Assembly (NCBI GenBank): GCA_964538885.1
Contig: CAZIHR010000019.1
Location: 1 to 15,038 of the forward strand
Direction: 5' to 3'
Length of the DNA stretch: 15,038 nt
DNA from: JAPOPJ01 sp964538885
Lineage (GTDB): Archaea; Thermoproteota; Nitrososphaeria; Nitrososphaerales; Nitrosopumilaceae
Below the pieces are notes generated by a model. That model worked only from the letters and a program-made list of their open reading frames with translations. It made no database searches and had not been told where the DNA came from. This document shows, piece by piece, positions 6,669 to 13,529 of this stretch. How positions within the stretch are numbered: the stretch's first letter is position 1; each line of letters starts with the position of its first letter. The position numbers were made by a program, and so were the translations under genes.

Positions 6669-6684
6669 AGGGATGTTACATGTA

Positions 6685-7656
6685 TCATTCTAGATTTAAT
6701 GCCTTCGGAAGCAGCTTGATTGATTCTAGGACTAGTTGTGCCCCGTTGCGCTCAAATAGCTCAAGTTTCCTGCCTGAATTCCTATTTGTGCCTGTAATTC
6801 CACAAAAAATAGTTCTGCATCCGAGTTTGGTGGCCCTTTTTGCCATAATTAGATCCTCCATCGAGTCGCCTACATAGAGGCAGCAGCGCGAGTTCATTCC
6901 ACGTATGGCTCGGAGTAATGGTTCGGGGTTGGGCTTTGCAAGCTCCCTTGACTCATCTTCTAGAAAGAAAGAGTTCTCCAGGTCAAACTTGCCCAATAAT
7001 TCTTTTAGGGAATATCGCACCGATTCTATGCCGCGCCCTGTAACCATCCCAATATGTAAAAATCGCCCATATAGCACATCAAGAAGATCTTTACTTACTA
7101 TTATCAAATCGTTTTCAATCAATCCTGATTCGGAAAATTCCGAGTTGCAGTTAAACAGTTTTTTGTACATCTGTGGTCCATAAAACATTTGATCAAATAC
7201 GCGATATAGTGGATTCTCCGCATGAGGTCCTGGGTAATCTAATATTTTCATTATATCTTTCACATCTACAAATTTCTGTATGTGTTTTTCTACAGATGAG
7301 ATTCCAGTCGAGTCCGCGTTTGCAATTACATCATATATGAATGACCGTTGATCTCTCTTCAATCTCTTTGCTGCAACTATTGCAAGTATTGAGGCATATG
7401 CTAAATCCACCTCATCATTGAATCCTCCTGTTGATTTGAAGCCGTCTATTATTTCCGAGTCGATTGGTATGCTGTCTGAAATTTTGGCAACATCTTTGAG
7501 GATGTACAAGGCAGTGTTATTGATTGTCAAGTCATATGACTTTGTGACATCTATGAGGACACCATCGCAATCAAATATTACCGCGTCGATCTCTGGCAAA
7601 CTGTTTGATATTTTATCATCTATGTAGATGCCTTGTCTGGCGTTTGCAAGTATCAT
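6685..7656 (-). CDS. HAD-family phosphatase, candidate histidinol-phosphate phosphatase
   Basis: HAD hydrolase of 323 residues with all four motifs: I, Asp29/Asp31 in FDCDGVLIDVTKSY; II, Thr206 in MVTGRG; III, Lys241 in AKPNPEP; IV, Asp264/Asp268 in VGDSMEDL. The long segment between motifs I and II is a helical cap. The DGVLIDVTKSY form of motif I recalls a subfamily IA group of uncharacterised HAD proteins. The gene is embedded in the his operon: its ATG overlaps the hisC stop by 4 bases, and hisB follows 16 bases later. Every other late histidine enzyme is present, no other phosphatase is in the window, and HisC product/HisD substrate conversion needs one. I therefore infer histidinol-phosphate phosphatase. 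It is not homologous in layout to the HisN (inositol monophosphatase-like), PHP or enteric HisB-N types. The family assignment is firm; the substrate is inferred. Confidence 0.85.
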   Translation of the reverse strand: MILANARQGIYIDDKISNSLPEIDAVIFDCDGVLIDVTKSYDLTINNTALYILKDVAKISDSIPIDSEIIDGFKSTGGFNDEVDLAYASILAIVAAKRLKRDQRSFIYDVIANADSTGISSVEKHIQKFVDVKDIMKILDYPGPHAENPLYRVFDQMFYGPQMYKKLFNCNSEFSESGLIENDLIIVSKDLLDVLYGRFLHIGMVTGRGIESVRYSLKELLGKFDLENSFFLEDESRELAKPNPEPLLRAIRGMNSRCCLYVGDSMEDLIMAKRATKLGCRTIFCGITGTNRNSGRKLELFERNGAQLVLESIKLLPKALNLE

Positions 7657-8723
7657 CGCAACAGATCACGTATTGCAAGCAGAAATTTGGAGTTCATCTC
7701 TTTGGTACCTATGGTAACACGCAGGCATCCCTTGTGGTTGCCGATCTTTCCCAACTGTCTTATTGCGATGCCTTGTTCGGCCAGCGCGGTAAACACTCGT
7801 CTGTATGAGCCGCGTGCATCAAACAAAACAAAGTTGGCCTTGGAATCAAATACCTCAAATGCATCATATTGTCGTAAGCCTTCTGTGATGCGTCTCCTCT
7901 CAGATTTTATAACTTCGACAGACTTGCGCATCTGTGAGGCGTTTTTTAGTGCCAGTATTCCAGCCTCGATGGTGATGGTACTAAGTGGATAAGGATACTG
8001 AAGAACTCTGTTGAATACATCTACAAACTGCTTGTTTGCGACAAAGTAGCCTAGTCTTAATCCCGCAAGTCCAAACGATTTTGACAGTGTATGGACTACT
8101 ATTAGATTGTCCTGAGATCTTGCAAGGGCAGATACCGAATGATCACCAAACTGTCCGTATGCCTCATCAATTATTATCATGCCGCTAAATGTTTTTACCA
8201 TCTTTTGTAGTTCTGCCTTTGAGAACTGGAATCCGGTTGGATTGTTAGGTGAATCTAGATATAATATGTTGGAATTTTTTGCCTCTTCCATAAATCTGCC
8301 GACATCTAATTTCATCTTGCTTGAAAATGGAATTCTTTTTAGTGGAATGGAGTATATCTTGCATCTCTCCTCAAAGAATCCAAATGTGGGATCTGATGTC
8401 AAGATCTTGGTTTTACTTGTTGCAAAGTTTGCAAGCAACAGATCTAGTATCTGGTCTGATCCGTTGCCAACACCTATCATACTAGATGGCATTCTGGTAA
8501 ATTTTGCTATTGCGGAAATTAGTCGCTCTGTTCCCCCCAGTGGATATTCTCGCACATCTGCATTTTTTTGGGCATGCAAGATTATATCGTGTTGGAATTG
8601 CTTTGGTATTGCATAGTTCTCATTTGAGTCAAGCTTGAGTGAGTCGTGTATCTGTTCTGGCTTTTGGTATCCTCTGTTGGCGACATACTTTTTTACTTTT
8701 TTCTCAAACCAGTCTTTTTTCAT
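7653..8723 (-). CDS. hisC: Histidinol-phosphate aminotransferase
   Basis: Fold-type I PLP aminotransferase of 356 residues that transfers the amino group of glutamate to imidazole acetol phosphate. Key residues: Asn161 in SPNNPTG, Asp186 and Tyr189 in IIIDEAYGQF, Schiff-base Lys215 in TLSKSFGLAGLRLG, and Arg223. The N-terminal LDSNENYAIP and YPLGG motifs bind substrate in this family. ATGA overlaps link it to hisD upstream and to the HAD phosphatase gene downstream. Its product is the expected substrate of that phosphatase. Confidence 0.97.
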   Translation of the reverse strand: MKKDWFEKKVKKYVANRGYQKPEQIHDSLKLDSNENYAIPKQFQHDIILHAQKNADVREYPLGGTERLISAIAKFTRMPSSMIGVGNGSDQILDLLLANFATSKTKILTSDPTFGFFEERCKIYSIPLKRIPFSSKMKLDVGRFMEEAKNSNILYLDSPNNPTGFQFSKAELQKMVKTFSGMIIIDEAYGQFGDHSVSALARSQDNLIVVHTLSKSFGLAGLRLGYFVANKQFVDVFNRVLQYPYPLSTITIEAGILALKNASQMRKSVEVIKSERRRITEGLRQYDAFEVFDSKANFVLFDARGSYRRVFTALAEQGIAIRQLGKIGNHKGCLRVTIGTKEMNSKFLLAIRDLLR

Positions 8724-9994
8724 TGTAGTCTGCCTCGTACTGCTTCATAATGATTTGTAAGTCCCTCTGCTGTAGTGAGCACCTGCATGTGTTTTGATAT
8801 TTTAGATAAAGCAGACTTTGATGCAGTGACCTCTGTACTTATCTTGAGAAAATCAAGCACAGACAGTGACCCGCGTGTTCTTCCGAATCCATTTGTGGGC
8901 AGAATGTGGTTGGAGCCCAATAGGTAGTCGCTTGCAGAAGATGGGCTCTGTTTTCCAAGTAGTATTATTCCGGGAGATGTGATTTTTGATGCTATATTTT
9001 TGGGCTCTGCAGTCATTATTTGTAGGTGTTCTGGAGCGAGTCTGTCTGCAAGTTTTGTCATGTCTTCTTGTGATTTACATACTGCAGCAAATCCATTATT
9101 TTTGAGGCTCTGCATTACAATATCTTTTCTTTTGATATTTTTTATCATGCTTGCAAGTTGACTCTTTACCGCTTTTACAAGCTGCGGGGAATCTGTGATC
9201 AGATAGCATTGTGTGTCTTTGCTGTGTTCTGCTTGTGATATGAGATCTAGTGCTATATGTTTGGGGTTTGCTGACTTGTCTGCAACTATACCTAACTCTG
9301 TTGGGCCAGCAAGCATATCAATGGCTGTCTGCCTGTTTATGATGGATTTTGTAAGGGTAACAAATGCACCTCCTGGCCCTACAATTTTGTCTACTTTGGG
9401 TATGGATTTTGTACCAACTGCAAGTGCTGCAACCGCTTGTATGCCGCCTACTTTGTAGATCTCAGTTGCGCCACATATGCTAGCAGCTGCTACTGTCAGT
9501 GAATCAATGTTGCCTTCGGGATCTGTTGGGGACATCACCACTATACGTTTGACTCCTGCAATTTTAGCTGGAGTTACAGACATTACTGCCGAGCTTGGAT
9601 ATCTTGCTAGACCGCCTGGAACATAACATCCAACATTTTCAATTGGTTGAAATCTCTTGATTATTTTGATTCCGTCAATGAATATGGGCCTAATTTTGAG
9701 GATTGATTTTACAGCAGATTCTGTCTTTTCTAATCTTGCTTTTGCAAGTCTGATGGCTTTTGACTCTTCTTTAGTTATGCTTGTTATGGCGGTGGCAATT
9801 TCTTTTTTTGATACTTTTAGAGATTTTAGATCTGTGCCGTTGAATCTCTTTTCGTATTTTCGTATGGCATCATCATCATATCTTTGTATATCTTTCAATA
9901 TACTTTCTACCAATTTTGCATCTTTTTGGGTAACTTTGCTGCAAAGTTTAGATGCGGTACGCGCAACGTTGGTAACTAGGACTGTTCTGATCAA
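8720..9994 (-). CDS. hisD: Histidinol dehydrogenase
   Basis: HisD oxidises L-histidinol to histidine in two NAD-dependent steps. All catalytic positions of the family are present in the 424 residues: zinc ligands Gln254, His257 (ISQAEHS), Asp356 (SASDYLLG) and His415 (TNHYEAVR); bases Glu322 and His323 (APEHLQI). GPTELGIVAD and GRTRGSLSVLDF are signature stretches. The usual VGPGN is VGPGG here (206-210). The start codon is TTG, overlapping the hisG stop as TTGA, with GAGG a few bases upstream. Downstream it overlaps hisC as ATGA. Confidence 0.97.
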   Translation of the reverse strand: MIRTVLVTNVARTASKLCSKVTQKDAKLVESILKDIQRYDDDAIRKYEKRFNGTDLKSLKVSKKEIATAITSITKEESKAIRLAKARLEKTESAVKSILKIRPIFIDGIKIIKRFQPIENVGCYVPGGLARYPSSAVMSVTPAKIAGVKRIVVMSPTDPEGNIDSLTVAAASICGATEIYKVGGIQAVAALAVGTKSIPKVDKIVGPGGAFVTLTKSIINRQTAIDMLAGPTELGIVADKSANPKHIALDLISQAEHSKDTQCYLITDSPQLVKAVKSQLASMIKNIKRKDIVMQSLKNNGFAAVCKSQEDMTKLADRLAPEHLQIMTAEPKNIASKITSPGIILLGKQSPSSASDYLLGSNHILPTNGFGRTRGSLSVLDFLKISTEVTASKSALSKISKHMQVLTTAEGLTNHYEAVRGRLQ

Positions 9995-10968
9995 TTTTCC
10001 TCGTCACGCTTTATCTCCTCTAGTTCCAGTATCTGGCGAGGCTCATGTACCACGAGTCCCTGTGCTATCTTACGTAGCACTGGTAAAAGCTTGTGAAATT
10101 CTTCCTTTTTTATAATGGTATTTACTCCATACCATCCACTCTCACTCAGCGGACTGACCGTGGGTTTTTTCAATGAAGGCATTCGTGTGAGAAGTCTCTT
10201 GAGGTTTGCCTCTTTTACATTGAGGTAGATGTGTAGGTATTTTCTTCCATGCACTGCACCCCTCAACAATGTAACTATATCAAATATCTTTTCTCGCTTT
10301 TTTGCATCTTTGAGTGCTTCTTTGTTTACAATAAGATGTGCTGTAGATGAGAGTATTCTGTCTGTAATCTTTAGCTTGTTCTGCTTCATGGTGGTGCCAG
10401 TCTCTGTCACATCAATTATGGCATCCACATCTTCTGGCGGTTTTGCTTCTGTGGCACCAAATGACAGATGAATCTGCACGTACTTGTTGGTACCTAGTCT
10501 CACCCACGGCGTGACTATGAGTGGATCTTTTTTACCATAGTATTTTTTGTACATCTTGGACTGTTTTAGAAATTTTGCTGCTGTAGTAAGATATTCTGAA
10601 GATATGCGGAGGGTCTTCTTCTTTTTAGTATAATCTTCAATCATGGCATCTAGATCTCTGTAGCGATATCTGTCTGGAAACGCAACTACTAGATGTATCT
10701 TGCCGTATTCCAAATCAAGTATCTGTTTTACATCTGACTTTGTCTCTTCTACCCAGTCCTTTCCGGTGATGCCTACATCATAGAGACCTTCAGATACCAA
10801 CGTGGGAATTTCTTGAGGTCGTAGCATCTTGACAATTATACTTGGATCGTCTAGAAAGACGCGATATGTCCTGTTTTTTCTGTTTACTTTGGTCCATGCT
10901 CTTTCCATTATTTTGAAGGTGGCATCTTCCAAGCTTCCCTTTGGAATGGCAAATTTTACTTGGGACAT
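9991..10968 (-). CDS. hisG: ATP phosphoribosyltransferase, long form (HisG-L)
   Basis: First and committed enzyme of histidine synthesis: ATP plus PRPP to phosphoribosyl-ATP. From ATG 10968 the protein has 325 residues. The N-terminus is VKFAIPKGSLEDAT, GITGKDW (67-73) lies in the catalytic domain, and the PRPP loop is DVTETGTTMKQN (186-197). Residues from about 242 form the C-terminal ACT-like regulatory domain of the long, hexameric form, so feedback inhibition by histidine without HisZ is expected. The frame is open further upstream to 11055, but that would overlap hmgA by 50 bases, and the extra residues do not resemble HisG. A TATA box 27 bases before ATG 10968 settles the start and predicts a leaderless mRNA. 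It is the first gene of the his operon. Confidence 0.96.
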   Translation of the reverse strand: MSQVKFAIPKGSLEDATFKIMERAWTKVNRKNRTYRVFLDDPSIIVKMLRPQEIPTLVSEGLYDVGITGKDWVEETKSDVKQILDLEYGKIHLVVAFPDRYRYRDLDAMIEDYTKKKKTLRISSEYLTTAAKFLKQSKMYKKYYGKKDPLIVTPWVRLGTNKYVQIHLSFGATEAKPPEDVDAIIDVTETGTTMKQNKLKITDRILSSTAHLIVNKEALKDAKKREKIFDIVTLLRGAVHGRKYLHIYLNVKEANLKRLLTRMPSLKKPTVSPLSESGWYGVNTIIKKEEFHKLLPVLRKIAQGLVVHEPRQILELEEIKRDEEN

Positions 10969-10991
10969 TTCCGTATATCTTGAGCTTGGCC

Positions 10992-10999
10992 ATATAATA
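10992..10999 (-). promoter_or_regulatory. TATA box of the his operon
   Basis: On the minus strand TATTATAT is centred about 27 bases before the hisG ATG, the spacing expected if transcription begins at the start codon. It lies in the 37-base gap after hmgA, so the his operon can be transcribed independently of hmgA. No ribosome binding site is visible before hisG, consistent with leaderless translation. Confidence 0.7.
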
Positions 11000-11005
11000 G
11001 GATGT

Positions 11006-12259
11006 TTAAACTTCCCCCAGTAATTTTTTGGCATTTCCAAGGGAGATGTCGCCACATTCGATCATCTCTTTTACGATCCAGTCAATCTGTTCAAATTCTG
11101 CCCCTGCTGCTACTGCAAGGTTTCTTGCATGTAATCGCATGTGGCCTCTCTGTATTCCTTCTGTTGCCAGTGCCCTGATTGCACTATAATTTTGTGCAAG
11201 GCCCGTAGATACCATGATGCATGCCAGCTCCTGTGCAGATGATACATTCAGAATTTTTGTACATACACGGGCTGTCGGATGAATACTTACAATTCCTCCA
11301 ACGGTGCCCACTGAGAGTGGGATCTCCAAGGTGCCGACCAAGTTGCCATCTGCATTTTTGCTCCATCTGCTCAGGGAGCGGTACTTGCCTGAAGATGCTG
11401 CGTACGCATTTGCTGCAGCCTCAATTGCTCTGCTGTCCTGACCGGTCGCATTTGCAACTGCAATAATTCCATTCATTATTCCTTTGTTGTGGGTGACTGC
11501 ACGATACACGTCACTGTCAGCAAATTCGAACGCAAGTATCATGTCATCTACTGCCTGTACTCCACCTACTGCATCTTTTTCAAATGTTGCAGTGGCACGA
11601 GCCATTCTGCTTGTAGAATAGTTTGATAGAATTTTCAATAGTGCTCTCCCACCACATATCTTCTCGATCAGTGGAGCTATTTCTTCACACATTGAATTTG
11701 TTATGTTGGCCCCCATGGCATTGCCTACATCTATTAGCAGCTCCACCAAGAGCATATTTCTGGTACCCGTCTCAATCTCCCTGCATGATATCTTTTTTGC
11801 TCCTCTGTTCATGTCTGCCAACGTGCTACTTTTGGAGTTGGCAAGTTTGAGTATTTCTTGTGAAGCATCTTCAATACACTTTGGAGCATCAGGATTTGCA
11901 TCAAGTATCTGAATCTGTCCTATACTGTAGGATTCATCTGCAGCGGCAGAAAATCCACCTGCAATTCTTGCAATTTTGGCTCCTCCTGAAGCTGCAGCTA
12001 TTACAGATGGCTCCTCAATTACCATCGGAATAAGATAGTCTCTGTCATTTATTCTAAAGTTTGTAGCAATTCCCAGTGGCAGTGAAAATATTCCTACTGC
12101 ATTTTCCACCATCTTGTCTGCCTTCTCAAATGATATGCCACCGTTGGGATTCTCCAGTATTTTGCGGTCATCTGCTGACAGTCCTGCAAAATTTACTATT
12201 GCATCTAGACGCTCTTTTCGCGACTTTTCAAAGAACTTTGGAATCGACGAGCTAGGCAT
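11006..12259 (-). CDS. hmgA: HMG-CoA reductase, class II type
   Basis: Reduces HMG-CoA to mevalonate, the precursor of archaeal isoprenoid lipids. The 417-residue soluble protein follows the class II (Pseudomonas mevalonii) pattern from end to end: SSSIPKFF start, MVENAVGIFSLPLGIATNF, EEPSVIAAAS, THNKGIMNG, VGTLEIPLSVG, ATEGIQRGHMRLHARN. Catalytic residues match: Glu83, Lys259 (THNK), Asp275 (GQD) and His373 (GHM). There is no N-terminal membrane domain. Most archaea carry the class I enzyme, and class II is typical of bacteria and a few archaea, so an ancestral transfer is likely. The start is ATG, one base after the stop of the sugar-dehydrogenase-like gene, so the two form an operon. A TATA box for hisG begins before its end. 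Confidence 0.95.
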   Translation of the reverse strand: MPSSSIPKFFEKSRKERLDAIVNFAGLSADDRKILENPNGGISFEKADKMVENAVGIFSLPLGIATNFRINDRDYLIPMVIEEPSVIAAASGGAKIARIAGGFSAAADESYSIGQIQILDANPDAPKCIEDASQEILKLANSKSSTLADMNRGAKKISCREIETGTRNMLLVELLIDVGNAMGANITNSMCEEIAPLIEKICGGRALLKILSNYSTSRMARATATFEKDAVGGVQAVDDMILAFEFADSDVYRAVTHNKGIMNGIIAVANATGQDSRAIEAAANAYAASSGKYRSLSRWSKNADGNLVGTLEIPLSVGTVGGIVSIHPTARVCTKILNVSSAQELACIMVSTGLAQNYSAIRALATEGIQRGHMRLHARNLAVAAGAEFEQIDWIVKEMIECGDISLGNAKKLLGEV

Positions 12260-12260
12260 G

Positions 12261-13355
12261 TTATTTCAATATCCTCAACAGTTTATCGTCGTTACTGCTT
12301 GGAAAACCTTTTCCATCAGTATTTGAGGTTATTACGTAAATGCTTCCGTCTCCACCTTCTACCACGTCTCTGATTCTGCCTGTTCCGCTCAAGATAGACT
12401 TTTGGGATGCAAGTCCTTCTTCAAAGTCCAACTGGTACAAGTTTGTAGCTCGCAGTGATGCCATCACAAATGGATACTCTAAATTGATCTGTGTTCCTGA
12501 ATAATGAATGATTCCTCCTGGTTCTATGCTGGGGTCGTAGCACAGAATTGCACTCTGGAATTGATCGTCTCCGGCACATTCCTGCTCTGGCCACCCATAG
12601 TTTCCACCAGAAATAACTAGATTTATCTCGTCATTTTTATCTGGACCAAGGTCGGCCACATACATATTTCCTGATTTATCCCATGTCATCCCTTGTGGAT
12701 TCCTGTATCCGTACGAGTAGACAGGCAAGCCGGGGAATGGATTATCGTCAGGTATGCTTCCATCATAATTTAGACGCAAGATCTTTCCAGACAGCGAATC
12801 AAGGTCTTGTGACGTGTGAAACAAATCAGATACACTTCCTGTGCCTACATACAGCTTTTTGTCGGGTCCAAATTTTACAAAACCGCCATTGGAGAATGCA
12901 GAACCTGGAATTCTGTCAAATATGGTCTGTGCATCTACAAGTCTGTTTTCTGATTCAGTGATACGTAGGATCTTGTTCCACAGGTTGCCGTCATCTTCAT
13001 ACGTAAGAAACACATAGATAAAGTGGTTAGATTCAAAGTCGGGATCAAGTGCTATTCCTAATAGTCCGCCGTCAAAGACATTAGCCGCGCGCAGTGTGGC
13101 TAGCGGTTTTTCAAGGAGATTGCCCTCGTCAATGACTCTGATTGTTCCTTTCTTCTCTGTCACAAATATTCTGTTTTCATGTATTGCAATGGAGCGTGGC
13201 TTTTCAAGATTCTCTGCTAGTATTTTTACGGAACTGTCTTCAGTTTTCATAGATGTGGGTTCTGGGATTGGAATGGGGTCGTTTGGTGATGTCAACATAA
13301 AGATGGAAAATGTAACACCTATCACAACTACGGCGATTCCTAGTCTCTTGTCCAC
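12261..13355 (-). CDS. Membrane-anchored PQQ-type sugar dehydrogenase-like beta-propeller
   Basis: The 364-residue protein has an N-terminal hydrophobic segment (5-21, after Lys3-Arg4) followed by a Pro-rich linker, so the propeller probably lies outside the membrane. The rest matches the soluble glucose/aldose sugar dehydrogenase family: GLLGIALDPDF (97-107), FGPDKKLYVGTGS, LSGKILRLNYDGSIPDDNPF (178-197), GYRNPQGMTWD and GGNYGWPE. These enzymes oxidise sugars with PQQ and calcium. In the family the motif before FGPD is H-x-GG, with His as general base; here it is SNGG with Ser155 (codon TCC). Activity is therefore doubtful, and a binding or altered role is possible. The start is GTG with a TATA box 27 bases upstream (leaderless). 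The hmgA gene follows one base after its stop; a functional link between the two is not obvious. Confidence 0.85.
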   Translation of the reverse strand: MDKRLGIAVVVIGVTFSIFMLTSPNDPIPIPEPTSMKTEDSSVKILAENLEKPRSIAIHENRIFVTEKKGTIRVIDEGNLLEKPLATLRAANVFDGGLLGIALDPDFESNHFIYVFLTYEDDGNLWNKILRITESENRLVDAQTIFDRIPGSAFSNGGFVKFGPDKKLYVGTGSVSDLFHTSQDLDSLSGKILRLNYDGSIPDDNPFPGLPVYSYGYRNPQGMTWDKSGNMYVADLGPDKNDEINLVISGGNYGWPEQECAGDDQFQSAILCYDPSIEPGGIIHYSGTQINLEYPFVMASLRATNLYQLDFEEGLASQKSILSGTGRIRDVVEGGDGSIYVITSNTDGKGFPSSNDDKLLRILK

Positions 13356-13377
13356 ATGGTGAAATTGCAGAAAATCC

Positions 13378-13386
13378 TATTAATTA
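13378..13386 (-). promoter_or_regulatory. TATA box of the sugar-dehydrogenase-like/hmgA operon
   Basis: On the minus strand TAATTAATA is centred 27 bases before the GTG start at 13355, matching a leaderless archaeal promoter. It stands back to back with the tRNA promoter, the two boxes being about 30 bases apart in an 84-base divergent gap. Confidence 0.6.
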
Positions 13387-13410
13387 CTTTCATGTGTTTT
13401 TCAGAAAGCG

Positions 13411-13416
13411 TATATA
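13411..13416 (+). promoter_or_regulatory. TATA box of initiator tRNA-Met
   Basis: TATATA is centred about 26 bases before the first base of the mature tRNA, the standard box A distance. A purine-rich AGAAAG just upstream could be the BRE. Confidence 0.65.
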
Positions 13417-13439
13417 CGGCCCTGATTTATTTATGGATC

Positions 13440-13528
13440 AGCGGGGTGGGGAAGTCAGACTCTTTGGACTAGGTCATCCCGGCGGGCTCATAACCCGCAA
13501 ATCAGTAGTTCAAATCTACTCCCCGCTA
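13440..13528 (+). tRNA. Initiator tRNA-Met (CAU) with a 14-base D-loop intron
   Basis: The acceptor arm AGCGGGG (13440-13446) pairs perfectly with CCCCGCT (13521-13527), with discriminator A13528. The anticodon stem GCGGG/CCCGC (13482-13486/13494-13498) encloses CTCATAA, anticodon CAT at 13489-13491. T stem AGTAG/CTACT has loop TTCAAAT. The A1-U72 pair and the run of three G-C pairs next to the anticodon loop are initiator features, so this is not the elongator or tRNA-Ile2. The D arm is 14 bases too long; removing 13459-13472 restores a normal D arm (GGG/CCC at 13448-13450/13478-13480) with CAGG in the loop. CCA is not encoded. The gene is convergent with tiaS, which stops one base after it. 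Confidence 0.93.
13459..13472 (+). other. Non-canonical tRNA intron in the D-loop (bulge-helix-bulge)
   Basis: The splice junctions form a bulge-helix-bulge: 4-bp helix AGTC/GACT (13453-13456/13467-13470), bulge AGA (13457-13459) and bulge AGG (13471-13473). A C13460-G13466 pair closes a five-base loop. The archaeal splicing endonuclease would cut after the second base of each bulge, removing 14 bases. The two exons then join to the D-loop sequence expected of archaeal initiator tRNA. The outer helix is short, so this is a relaxed motif. Introns outside position 37/38 usually need the heteromeric or otherwise broad-specificity endonuclease found in Crenarchaeota and Thaumarchaeota. Confidence 0.85.
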
Positions 13529-13529
13529 T

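Noticed and set aside
6669..6684. Separate promoter between the HAD gene and hisB
   Set aside because: The gap is only 16 bases and I saw no TATA-like box at the right distance inside the HAD coding end; it is better explained as one operon.
10969..11055. Upstream extension of hisG to 11055
   Set aside because: It would overlap hmgA by 50 bases, puts the TATA box inside the gene, and adds 29 residues unlike HisG.
13440..13528. Reading the CAU tRNA as tRNA-Ile2, substrate of the adjacent TiaS, or as elongator tRNA-Met
   Set aside because: The A1-U72 pair, the three G-C pairs at the base of the anticodon stem and the whole body sequence are those of archaeal initiator tRNA.
13440..13528. Split or permuted tRNA
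   Set aside because: Both halves are contiguous and in normal order; a 14-base bulge-helix-bulge intron explains the extra length.
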